From positions 1 through 64,000 of the forward strand of contig NHZP01000112.1 in NCBI GenBank assembly GCA_003313425.1: a stretch of DNA of 64,000 nt, written 5' to 3'. This stretch comes from Pseudopyrenochaeta lycopersici. Lineage: Eukaryota > Ascomycota > Dothideomycetes > Pleosporales > Pseudopyrenochaetaceae. How positions within the stretch are numbered: position 1 is the stretch's first letter; each line of letters starts with the position of its first letter. Below, piece by piece: positions 54,136 to 63,090 of the stretch. The notes below the pieces were generated by a model. That model was not told where the DNA came from. It saw only the letters and a list, made by a program, of their open reading frames with translations, and ran no database searches. The translations under genes were made by a program, and so were the position numbers.

Positions 54136-55765
54136 TAGCTCGAGCCCGCTTCCTACTCTCGCTCTCCTCGCCCTGTATTTGCTCATCAACCTCGTTTTAA
54201 GTAGCTAGGGACTAGCCCTCTTCCACCGTTAATGCACCCCCTTGCTAGATTTAGCGTCGTTTTCGTTTTTTTTTAGCTTTTCTAATTCTCTGTTTGCCTC
54301 TTAGAGAGCGCTGCATTGTCCTTTTATTAGAACGCCTATATGCGCAATTAGATTGGCGCCTTTTTTAAGCTAATTAATGAGCTCAATGATAGGAGTTAGT
54401 GAGCTGCCCTGGTGTCGTCGAATCCTCTCTCGAATTAGAGTAGATTGCTGGGTAAGCTCGATCGCGTTACATGGTGTTTTTGGCTGCCACTGGGTAGGGC
54501 TCTGCGTAGGGCTCTGTGGGCCGGGAGGGAATGTATGCTTTAATTCGAGCTTATCTAGCACAGCACTAGGATCGTACGGAACTAGGCCTGCGCAAGAGAA
54601 GCTTGAGCGAACGTTTTGCTCGTTCATTGATGTCGTAAAAGCTGCGTGATAGACTTGTAGAAAGTGTACTTTCGTAATCGCTTTTACCCCATCTTGCATG
54701 TACTTCTAAATTGCCTTACTAAATGCTCGTTTTAGAAGGCCGTGGCAGCCGACATCTAGAGGCAGTAATAGATGTGACGAATAAGCAGGCATGCAGATAG
54801 GAAGGATCTTCTTGTGCTTGCACCGTAGTCAAAATTCGTGAGATTTATGACTCTCGTGGCCATCTAGGATAAGCATACGATAGTCACCTCAAATACACTC
54901 TTTTGTATGCTTGTCGAAATGTTCAAGCCAGTCTAACCCACGCTTATTCGTCGTCCATCCTTTGTCGCTAACAGCAATAGCTGTTGTATGAGGGATCCCT
55001 TCGTACCACTCGCTTTTATGATGCTTCGCTTTCAGAATAATAAATAGTGGAATAGCCCATCCCTGTGCGTTGATTCCATGAATCCCTGTTGCCCATTCAC
55101 GGGTACCTGGCTGAAGCTTCTTTGCTCGATTCCTACTCTCTGATCCTGTGACGACTTTAAATGTTGCTGCCTCCCCTAGGCGGAAGCCTGCTTCGTCAAA
55201 GTTGTACGTGTCGTCATCCGTAATACCATACCGAGCTCGTACACGAGTAACAAGCTCAAACCACGCCGTGATTATAGTAGGATCCTCACACATAGCTATT
55301 TTATAATCGTATTTTCGTGTAAAACTCATTTTTAGCTCAGGAGTACGTCGTACAAGGTTCGCTGGCCAATTGATCCCTACACTGCCACCATCACGCCCAG
55401 CAAGCAGCTGATTAGCCATATCTCTCACGTACGCCAGCTCTAGGGGGAATCCTCTTAAATTGGGATTAAGGATGTACTGAATAACCACGATCTCCTCATT
55501 TTTAGAAAGCTTTTTCGAATTAGCCTCTGTATTGAATCGAGAAGTGACACCAGCGCGTCGCGTAATTAGCGTGCTTCTAAGCACACTGAACGCTTCTACT
55601 GCTTGCTTATTGTACTGAATTTAATTCTAATTCATTGCTTCGATCGCTAGTAAAAGCCTCCCCTCGTCAGCAAGCTCTCTCTTCTTTTTTGGTTGCGGCA
55701 TGTTGGTGTTGATGAAGCAGACGCGTTTTCTTGGCAGTAGGTGTCAGCTCGCTTGTGGTTGACGT

Positions 55766-56356
55766 TAGTCTGGAAGAGAAAATAAGACACGAAAAAAAAG
55801 ACAGAACAATTGAGGCCAAACCACCTAAACATTATGCCTATTCAAGTCGAAGAGCGTGTTGCTGGGCGAGCATGCAGTTTTGTGGATGGAATGGTGGCGT
55901 CAGGGGGGAGACCCGATGTCGCACTGGACGTGCTAAAATGATGAGAAGTCAAAATAATTGATAATGAGCAGAAAAGTTGTATTGTGTGTGTATTGTGTCT
56001 TGGTCTTATAAACCTGACCCCGCACGTCTGAGATTATATGGCAAGATTACTAATGCAGTTCTTCCTCAGGTTCCCTGAGATGATGCCTTGGCCTGCGACA
56101 TGATGCCTTGGCCTGCGACACCCGAGCGCAGATGAGACGATCGTATTGGGTTTAGTTTGGTAACGTAATTCCCGGCATCTTGACCATCCCTGCATCTTGA
56201 CCATCCCTGCATCTTGACCATCCCTGCATCTTGACCACCCATCCAAAAACAAGTGCCTGATTTTAAAATGGTCTTACTCCACAACAGATTAATAAATTTA
56301 TTTAAAAGTTTGAAGCCTTATAGAATAGAACCTTAAGAAGATACTTGTCATGTTTT
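55766..56356. repeat. Intergenic stretch with short tandem repeats
   Basis: tgatgccttggcctgcgaca occurs twice in tandem (56,081 and 56,101). A 17-bp unit, gcatcttgaccatccct, occurs four times (56,175-56,240). The first 60 bases hold the upstream flank of the OrsD-type gene. No gene supported. Confidence 0.7.
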
Positions 56357-57340
56357 TTAGTCTAAAAACTGCCGTGGGGGACCGATTTTGCGCCCGATCC
56401 TCGAAACTCCCAAAACCTGCCCATCCTGCTTTGACCCATTGCGATCTGATCCACAAACGGCTGCAGACAAATTTGCTGCCATAGTCTGATTCTTCAAAAC
56501 CTGTTTCTCAATTCGGGTCGCTCTTTTATCCGCCTTCGCCTGTTCCTGGGTTGCGATCTTGCGCCTTTTTACCGCTGGTTTTCCTCCATCTTCTCCGCCC
56601 CGCTTTCTCTGAGCCTCTCGCTCAGCAGCTAATTGAGCCTTTTTTTCAAGCTGGATTGGTTTTGAAATAAGTTTTTCAGCTTTACGCTCTTCCTTCTGTT
56701 TGGCAGCATGTTCGCGCTCTGCGATTTTGGCTTGTTTCTTTGCCTCTCTTTCTCGTGCCTTTTCCGCCTTTGCCCGGGCTTTCTCCTCCTTGTCTTGCGC
56801 CTGCTGGGCCTTCCTTTCCTCTGCGAGAGACTTTTGCAGTTGGCTTTCAATCTCTATCTCTTCTGCTCGTTGTCTAATTATTGCAACCATTGATGGCGTA
56901 AAGAATTGCGCTTCTCCAGGCCGTTCTTTATCAAAAAGTCCCATACCTTTGCCTCTTTTCCGCTTTTTCTTCTCTCCCACAAGTGCTGCACGCAACCCGG
57001 TAACCTCACGCTGGAGAATATCATTCCGAACTGCCAGCTTCCTACACGCTCGGATAATTTCTTCCATTTTGGCTGTGTGCACAGCTTGTTCCTTGCGGAT
57101 TTCTTTGGCCAGTCGACGGATTCCTCTCACAGACCCAGGCGTCTTCTTCTTTAAATCATTGTCACTGTTTTCCGGAGACGGAGTCTTTGCCTTTATTGAC
57201 TTGAGCACCTTTTCGGGCTCTAGAGGGAAGATTCCAGGCCCGGAAAATGCCGATTTAATGTTTGATACGGTGAGCGAGCGCTGACTGCAGCCAGCAGCTA
57301 CGGCCATCTTTGCAGCAGTAAGCTTTCTATGCTTTATCAT
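56357..57340 (-). CDS. Pogo-derived chimeric ORF lacking the catalytic core
   Basis: This clean ORF has 327 residues. The first 25 residues (HRKLTAAKMAVAAGCSQRSLT) look like the helix-turn-helix start of a pogo/Fot1 transposase. The next block (NIKSAFSGPGIFPLEPEKVL) matches the segment that normally follows the last catalytic Asp (compare RSAFRGAGLVPLQPDVVL in P1). After that there is a conserved RNDILQREVTGLRAAL coiled-coil part, a long Lys/Glu/Ala-rich coiled coil and an RIGRKIGPPRQF end like P2. The DDE core has been lost precisely in frame. It may be a non-autonomous remnant or a DNA-binding derivative. The minus frame extends slightly upstream (HGCIRRM), so the start could be earlier. 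Confidence 0.6.
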   Translation of the reverse strand: MIKHRKLTAAKMAVAAGCSQRSLTVSNIKSAFSGPGIFPLEPEKVLKSIKAKTPSPENSDNDLKKKTPGSVRGIRRLAKEIRKEQAVHTAKMEEIIRACRKLAVRNDILQREVTGLRAALVGEKKKRKRGKGMGLFDKERPGEAQFFTPSMVAIIRQRAEEIEIESQLQKSLAEERKAQQAQDKEEKARAKAEKAREREAKKQAKIAEREHAAKQKEERKAEKLISKPIQLEKKAQLAAEREAQRKRGGEDGGKPAVKRRKIATQEQAKADKRATRIEKQVLKNQTMAANLSAAVCGSDRNGSKQDGQVLGVSRIGRKIGPPRQFLD

Positions 57341-58602
57341 CCTACGGATACATCCATGCTGAGGGTTAGAGATTAGGTGCCATGCTTCCGTCTTGGATTA
57401 GGTTGATACAATGAATCGTAGTGTTGTGTCGTGATGCGCTGTGAACAGAAGCGTTACAGTGCAACAAAAGAGGATGGTAAACATCATCGAGAAGATTCTA
57501 TGGGACAAAGCAGGCAGTTCTGATGTGCTAGACTTGGATTTGCTAACTCTCTTTGTCAATACGGAACAACAGTAATAATTTTCAAGAACAGGAAACACGT
57601 TGAACAACTAACTTACGTCGCAAACTATCCCGGAAGAAGTGTCGGACGTTAGGATCAGCCTTGCCGATGACCAGTTGGCCCAAACTGCTCTATTGATTAC
57701 GCTTGTGGTAATTTGCTGACATCTAGTGCTTGACCTGATTTGGTATGGCATCATGCGGACCCATGTCTATCAGACGGGGATGTGTGCGCGCGAGAACATC
57801 TGGGGTGACACTGATTTCAGATGGCACTGTAGTTTAGCTTAGCATTGATTTCAAACTTTGGGGAATTTGATCTCCTTAATCATGGCTTTTTTCCTATCCC
57901 TCCGTAGTATCACCTAACCCCCGTCATCGATCTGAAGCTGGGGTAGAAAGCTAGACAGGGCTTCCATGGCGTCAATGAAACGATCGACAGCACTCCTAAT
58001 TCGCAACAATCTCTGTCACAGACTACCATCCTAGCTACGTAAGGACTACAAAATCGCAATACGGCCTGCACAGCCTCCCACTTATGCGAGGAAGCAATAT
58101 TTTGAAGTTGATGTGGAAAAGTGTCTCATTACCCTGTGTGTCCAAGCACGCAGTGAGTGACGTCACTTCTTGGCCCATGTTGCTCTCCTGCACCGTTCTG
58201 AGTTCTTCATCATGCTTTTGAGCAGCACGCTTGATTCTTCGAGGGTGCTGCCGGCAAAAATCGCACTTTTTCCTCCCCAAGCTCACATCACCTACCTATA
58301 GTAACCAACTTGGTACAATCTAACACAAGCATCCCCAAGAACTAACCTAAGATTTCAGGATTTTAACACCGAATTTCGGCTTATTCCGAAACTCTGATCA
58401 CAGTAAGTCCCTCCTAAACTTTTACCCTTATTTTCTCATTTTTCAATCTTGAATACTAATTTACAGTACAAGTATCTTAGCATATATTAATATACTATAA
58501 TGAGAGCATCCAAATCCTTACCCTAGTACAGACATTCCCAATTGCAGTATAGTGTACGGCTCTATAGATAATTCGTTAGCTAACAAACTTTGTAACGCAA
58601 GA
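57341..58602. other. Intergenic region
   Basis: No supportable gene. A short minus ORF (58,035-58,286) begins MSLGRKKCDFCRQHPRRIKR, with a CxxC pair, but is otherwise featureless. Sequence near 58,300-58,600 is AT-rich and is the 3' flank of the secreted-protein gene. Confidence 0.45.
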
Positions 58603-59208
58603 CTAGTAAAAGGATATATAAGGACTCACTCTTATTTCCTCGCCTGAGTGTGTCTTACACATTTCATTTGTAGCACTTGAAATTATTGCACCCGCAAGAT
58701 CATTGTTCTTAGGAGGCTCGGGGCTCCACTTTGCCCCAGTACACCAAGCTTTTGCGCCCGTGTTGTGGGCAGACGTTTTTCCTCCATCATCAAAGGTATC
58801 TTTCCACTCTAATTCGCCAATAGCGAATGACAGACCCCAAGGATTGTTGTTCTCAATTGTGATAACCAAAAATCCCAATCCTGTGTCAACCATGGCATAG
58901 TTGTCTCCGTAATTAAAGCCTGTCAACCCAATGTGGTTGTCCGGATTAATCGTAACCCATCGATTGTCATTGGGATTGAGATATAGCGTGCTACTTTTTA
59001 TGCCGGCGGGGTTTCGGACATCAATCTTCCCGTAGAAGCCAACGAACGTTTTACCGTTCGGTTGGTTGACAGGTGGGCATGTCTCGACGTGCTCGAGGGT
59101 GAACTGGCACCAACCAGTATTGAGCCTCTTCTCGACGTCAGTAGACGGCGAAATAGTCGCGGCCAACGCGAGTGCGGGAGCAAGCAGGAGAGTAGTAAGT
59201 TTGATCAT
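58603..59208 (-). CDS. Small secreted protein, candidate effector
   Basis: The frame is open from 59,244, but the Met at 59,208 gives a typical signal peptide (MIKLTTLLLAPALALAAT) and is the preferred start; about 201 residues. The mature part has four Cys (WCQF, TCPP, WCTG, MCKT), many Asn/Gly/Trp, and beta-strand-like repeats (STLYLNPNDNRWVTINPDN, GLGFLVITIENNNPWGLSF). No known catalytic motif. Size, secretion signal and transposon-rich surroundings fit a secreted effector-like or cell-surface protein. The last dozen codons could instead belong to an intron, because a gtgagt follows GEEIRV. Confidence 0.65.
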   Translation of the reverse strand: MIKLTTLLLAPALALAATISPSTDVEKRLNTGWCQFTLEHVETCPPVNQPNGKTFVGFYGKIDVRNPAGIKSSTLYLNPNDNRWVTINPDNHIGLTGFNYGDNYAMVDTGLGFLVITIENNNPWGLSFAIGELEWKDTFDDGGKTSAHNTGAKAWCTGAKWSPEPPKNNDLAGAIISSATNEMCKTHSGEEIRVSPYISFY

Positions 59209-59244
59209 GCTGATGTTAAGGTTTGTGGAAGCAGGAGAAGACAA

Positions 59245-59975
59245 GAAAAGTTGGTACGCTGATAAAACAGTGATGGTGGAGAGAATGGAAATAATAAACT
59301 TATATATAACCTGCTGGATTGCTTTAATATATCTTACGCCAATACATCATGATAATCCTGGTGGCCTGATTGTTGCATCTGACATTCGTGTGATTAGGAT
59401 TTTGTTACGCACAAAGACGCAAGGGGCATCTTCCCCTCAGAACGAGAGTCAAAGATGACAGGAGGAACATCACGCCAATCCAGAGCCATCAGAGATGATA
59501 AGGTCCGTCAGCGATGACACGGGTCATCACTGATGACACCCAGCATCCGAGATGCCAGAAGGCATCAGGAATATCTGCGGAATCGGGAGATGAAGGAGAT
59601 GGACGGAGTGCTACAAGACATAGCAATGGGTATAAGGTTGTGAAGGATCTTATTCATACACTCGTTGTAGTCAACTCTTCATAGGTTCAGTACAGTACAG
59701 CAATCCACAGTTCTTTACCACACTTTACCTTGTTCTTTGCATTTCGTTGCAAAGTGAGATTGTCATCACATTCTTGATTACCAACACCTCTTACGAGGCA
59801 CTCGCTATATACTCGCTGCCTTAGTACGGACCAGCAGTATCGAGGACCGACCCCCACCCCTTACGTATAACAGATTTTACTGTGAAAAACTGGGTACAGG
59901 CAATCGTAGCTATAACCAAAGAAATCGGAGTAAGCAGTTTTCGTACGAAACCGTCGGTTTTTATACCAATATTGC
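59245..59975. other. Intergenic region, upstream side of the secreted-protein gene
   Basis: 59,500-59,560 is rich in gatgacac/gtcatc inverted motifs. 59,690-59,860 contains pyrimidine-rich sequence of LTR-like appearance, but no matching ends or target duplication were found. Just left of 60,000 an imperfect hairpin (caatattgcttat ... gtaagcaatattg, 59,969-60,002) marks the broken end of the RecQ fragment. Confidence 0.4.
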
Positions 59976-60440
59976 TTATGTCTTGGTGTAAGCAATATTG
60001 CTAAGCTCTACCTCGCGCACTGGCGGGAGCGCCGCCGTAAGCAAAACCATCGGGCACAAGAGCAACTGAAGGTTCTTTAGCAATGCTAGCTTCGGCCGCC
60101 AGTCGCCTTGACGTAAAACAAGATGACTCTCGTCGATTACTACCTGCCGTAGCAGTCCCTTACGGCTCAGTATATCTGCATTACCCGAGAAGTTACCGTT
60201 GCAAATAATATCGCCCGTCACATCTGCGCTTACTACAACAACCGATGCCGGGTTGCTCTCGCCGTACTTCCATTCTATACAGTCGATACCCGCATTCTCG
60301 TATACAACCTACGAGATCTTCAATAAGCACTCGGTACGGCACTACGACTGCTGTTACGCCAGTCGGGTCTATACAAGTTGGGACGGTAAAGATCAAGCTC
60401 TTCCCCCCGCCTGTCGGCAGTAGGACAACCAGCGGCGTCT
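59976..60440 (-). pseudogene. RecQ-like helicase fragment
   Basis: On the minus strand: LDGQTPLVVLLPTGGGKSL (Walker A), IFTVPTCIDPTGVTAVVVPY (motif Ia), a frameshift near 60,300, then SADVTGDIICNG, VVIDESHLVLRQGDW (DESH motif II), LLCPMVLLTAALPP (motif III) and a stop near 59,976. Both ends are cut. From memory, this sequence is closer to the helicases that occur with OrsD-type proteins than the piece at 21,546 is. The N-terminal end stops directly at a MITE. Confidence 0.75.
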
Positions 60441-60452
60441 GTCCATCGAGTA

Positions 60453-60681
60453 ACGTCCCTCACTGCGTAGCGAGACACTGTTGAGAATAGGAAGAAGAAT
60501 TGATAATTATTCTGCCTACAAGCTAGAGACCTATATATACGGATTGATAGCTATGGTTGTGTTTTGAGAGCGGCTCCTCACATCACCGTTTGTGATTAGT
60601 CGTCACATCACGTGACCTGGCATCCTACTAGGTGTGTGCGTGTCATAAACCAACAGTGTCTCGCTACGCAGTGGGAGACGT
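60453..60681. mobile_element. 229-bp MITE with pogo-like ends
   Basis: Inverted repeats of 31 bp (60,453-60,483 and 60,651-60,681; two mismatches) start acgtccctcactgcgtagcg, and a TA duplication flanks them (60,451-60,452 and 60,682-60,683). The acgt start and TA target match the pogo elements here. There is no coding content. It is a non-autonomous derivative likely moved by a pogo-type transposase. Confidence 0.88.
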
Positions 60682-60687
60682 TAGTTA

Positions 60688-60735
60688 ACGTCCATCCCTA
60701 CGTGCCGCAAATCCCGCCGTGCCGCAAAATATGAG
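60688..60735. mobile_element. Isolated pogo-type terminus
   Basis: Four bases after the MITE a new TA-acgtccatccctacgtgcc terminus begins, with two subunits of ccg-cgtgccgcaaa type, like the twin-subunit inverted repeats of P1 and P2. No inverse partner was found to the right edge. The region from here to 61,056 is AT-rich with no gene. Confidence 0.45.
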
Positions 60736-61056
60736 AGGTACTTTGGCTTCGAGCGAGTTGAAATAGATTCTTCAAAGTGTATTTATTAAGAGATAACCTT
60801 CTTGGTATATATACAGGCAGTCCTAGGTTTGCCTCAATAGGCGGTTCCGCCACTAACTTCATTATGGCTCTTACGCATGTGTCTTAGTGGAGGGTATGTT
60901 GATTTTAATAGCGATTACTTCTAGACATAATCCTTAATATTAACGTTGATATAACCCTAACTATAATATTCTACCTCTATCTATTAGGATACAACACACC
61001 TAACTACTGACTATTCAATGACTTAGGTAGAAATGTACCTGTTAATGCAGTTCTGC

Positions 61057-61993
61057 TTAGGCTAACGTTTGAAGATCGACACGCCAAGCTCCGTCTTCTT
61101 CCATAATTCCACCTAAGTGGAAATCGTCTAACTCATATTCTTCTAAATATTCCCGGTAAAATGCATGTATCGCCTGCAAGACAGAAAGGAGTGTCCGGTC
61201 ATAGACTGCAACATTGTAAAATATACTTCCCGTGCGATTGGGTAGAGCTAGCATGATCGGACCTTCGAACAATGTTTCGTCCAAAAACGCATCGTACACT
61301 GTTGTTGCCGAGGGAATATCTCTGATGTCCCAGATGCCAGATTCGAAGATGACTTCGTCTTTGTCATCTATTTGCGGTCGCACCCGAAATTTATCGATGT
61401 CGCTCTGTCGGACTTTCTGTCTCTGCTTTATATTTTTCCGTACCTCAATGCAAAAATCAAACACAGCATCATCACCGTCTAGATGATTGATCATTTCCGT
61501 TGGATCGCCGTAATGGTAGTCTTCGCTCACATACGACAGTTTGTTGGACCATACTAAGCTTCGGAGGGCAGGGAAGTGTCCGTAAGACCTCTCGACTATA
61601 TACTCGTAATCGGAAATTGTGGCGAGGCCTTGTGCAGCCTTCTTTCTACCGTCACTATTCGTAATATCCTGTCGGGAATGCTTAGTGCAAGATGAGACCC
61701 ATGATACGTCGTTTTACCTTCGCTATAATCTTGCGCAAAGCCTTATCCATACACTCCAAGTTGAACTCTATGATTTGTGCAACCAAGAACGAAGCCGCAT
61801 CGTTCTCGACGCTCTTATACCAATCCACCTCTTCGCTGGATGACGTAATCTCCGCATGATCCTCGACCTGACGTTTATGCTCTTTCATGTCGCTCGAACA
61901 CAATGCCCTCACTCTTTCAATTTCTTCCAAAGCTTTTTGCGCATCAGTGTCAAACTTTTTATTCGCGGCTACCTTTTGGCGTGTTTTCTTCAT
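61057..61993 (-). CDS. Unknown protein, two exons
   Basis: Exon 1 is 61,993-61,718 (92 codons), the intron 61,717-61,669 (49 bp, GT-AG on the minus strand, with cactaag before a gacag acceptor), and exon 2 61,668-61,057. Phase 0 joining gives about 295 residues. Exon 1 is helical and charged. Exon 2 has a well-ordered pattern (YEYIVERSYGHFPALRSLVW, FDFCIEVRKNIKQ, GIWDIRDIPSATTVYDAF, SIFYNVAVYDRTLLSVLQA, DDFHLGGIMEEDGAWRVDL). It looks like an intact globular protein, but I do not recognise the family. A shorter 37-bp intron ending at 61,681 is also in frame; the 49-bp one is more usual. Confidence 0.6.
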
Positions 61994-62847
61994 TGTGGGT
62001 TGTGACTTAGATCAGACATGATTTGGTGCAGCCATACTTCCTTAATAAATACTTATGTCGCTGACTATTGCTGTCATCAACACCATTGATGCTGATGCTT
62101 ATTTTTTCAACAATATCACACCCATACCCATATGATGAATATCGCCAGACTGACCACAAGTAATCTAGAATGCAAATCAGCCGCCGCACCCTTGTTACTA
62201 CGTTATTGTACATATATGCCAGCAAAAGTGTGGTAGGCATATCTCGATGATTGTTCCAAAGTGCTGACCAATGATTCTGTCAGTCATATGTACATAACAT
62301 GTGCAGAAATTGGGGTAAACAGCCTCAGTCGTTAGCAGTGCCATCTTTTGACGGTACCCTGGGTTCTATCACATGTAAGTTGATTAGCGAATAGAGCGAT
62401 TGTACTGTATCTATAGTATATAGTGCTACGATAACTAGGTGTTATCTCCTACGCATAGAGTAAAGCGCGTTTAGATCCCTCTAAGTAGTTAACGTGCTCC
62501 CTAGAATGTGCAGATATGCATAAGTACGGCTTAGCGCTAACGTAAACTAACTTTATGCAACGCGTTGATTTCTATTAATTATAACAAAATTAAGTTAGCT
62601 TTCCATGTCATCCGTCTTACCTCGAATGCAATTAAGCTTATAAGTCTCATGGTAGCATCTCAACTCCAAGATTGGATGAAATTAGCAAAGTTGGGAACAA
62701 ACAAGAGCTTGTTTTGATTTGTTTGAGTTTTGAGGTTTTTCTCAAATCAAATCAAATCAAAACTAAATGAGGCCCTCCTACTATCTAAACAAGAACAAAT
62801 TGAGGCCTAAGATTTGTTTGATTCCTGATTCATCTTGTTAGGACTGA
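61994..62847. repeat. Intergenic region with an A/T-rich hairpin
   Basis: It holds the 5' flank of the unknown gene. An imperfect inverted repeat (gttttgatttgtttgag ... ctcaaatcaaatcaaatcaaaac) lies at about 62,709-62,763, followed by gaggcctaagatttgtttgattc. It may be a remnant of a small hAT-like non-autonomous element. No gene supported. Confidence 0.45.
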
Positions 62848-62852
62848 AGGCT

Positions 62853-63014
62853 TGTCAGATACAAGCGAGGGTATGCGATACTGCATTGTAGTACAAAGCT
62901 CGGGTGTAACCACTTGGCACACACACTCTCCATAAAAGGAGAAAATAGGTAACACACAATCGATTCATCGCAATCATTAATTCTGCAAAGCGCATTTTAG
63001 CATTTCATCTGACA
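62853..63014 (+). mobile_element. Solo LTR, 162 bp, perfect target duplication
   Basis: It starts tgtcagatac and ends catttcatctgaca, i.e. 8-bp inverted ends TGTCAGAT/ATCTGACA. The 5-bp target duplication aggct is present at 62,848-62,852 and 63,015-63,019. No internal domain adjoins it, so it arose by recombination between two LTRs. A RIP-mutated relative of its 3' part lies at 2,829. Confidence 0.92.
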
Positions 63015-63090
63015 AGGCTATAGCCAACCAGAGGCTGCCTATAGAAGCTCAGACGGTATCCGTGCCAAGGCATAGCTGATTACTCAGCTA

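Larger units (their letters stand above)
51937..55701 (-). pseudogene. pogo/Fot1-type transposase of P3, split and mutated
   Basis: The minus strand carries a start (MPQPKK, 55,699-55,701), a frameshift in the A-rich run just after it, and TAG/TAA codons where Gln would fit. The core follows with YNFDEAGFRLG (Asp), [12 protein letters not shown] (Asp) and LPLDVGCHGLL (third Asp). A PTQSPTQ stretch and, on the far side of P2, the CCHC knuckle CRRCREPGHTIRTC with stop at 51,937-51,939 complete it. It is the same subfamily as P1, having the C-terminal knuckle. Several in-frame stops (for example TGA near 54,887) show it was already dead apart from the P2 insertion. Confidence 0.85.
51820..55765 (-). 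mobile_element. pogo-type element P3, split by P2
   Basis: Inverted repeats of 26 identical bases start acgtcaaccacaagcgagct at 51,820-51,845 and 55,740-55,765, with TA duplications at 51,818-51,819 and 55,766-55,767. Without P2 (52,016-54,135) and its extra TA the element is about 1,824 bp. Its right flank reads ttttctcttccagac then TATG, so the insertion target is the TA that forms part of the start codon of the OrsD-type gene, next to what looks like a 3' splice site. Confidence 0.92.

Noticed and set aside
59440..59880. Solo LTR upstream of the RecQ fragment
   Set aside because: Appearance is LTR-like but I found no TG...CA ends with a matching target duplication.
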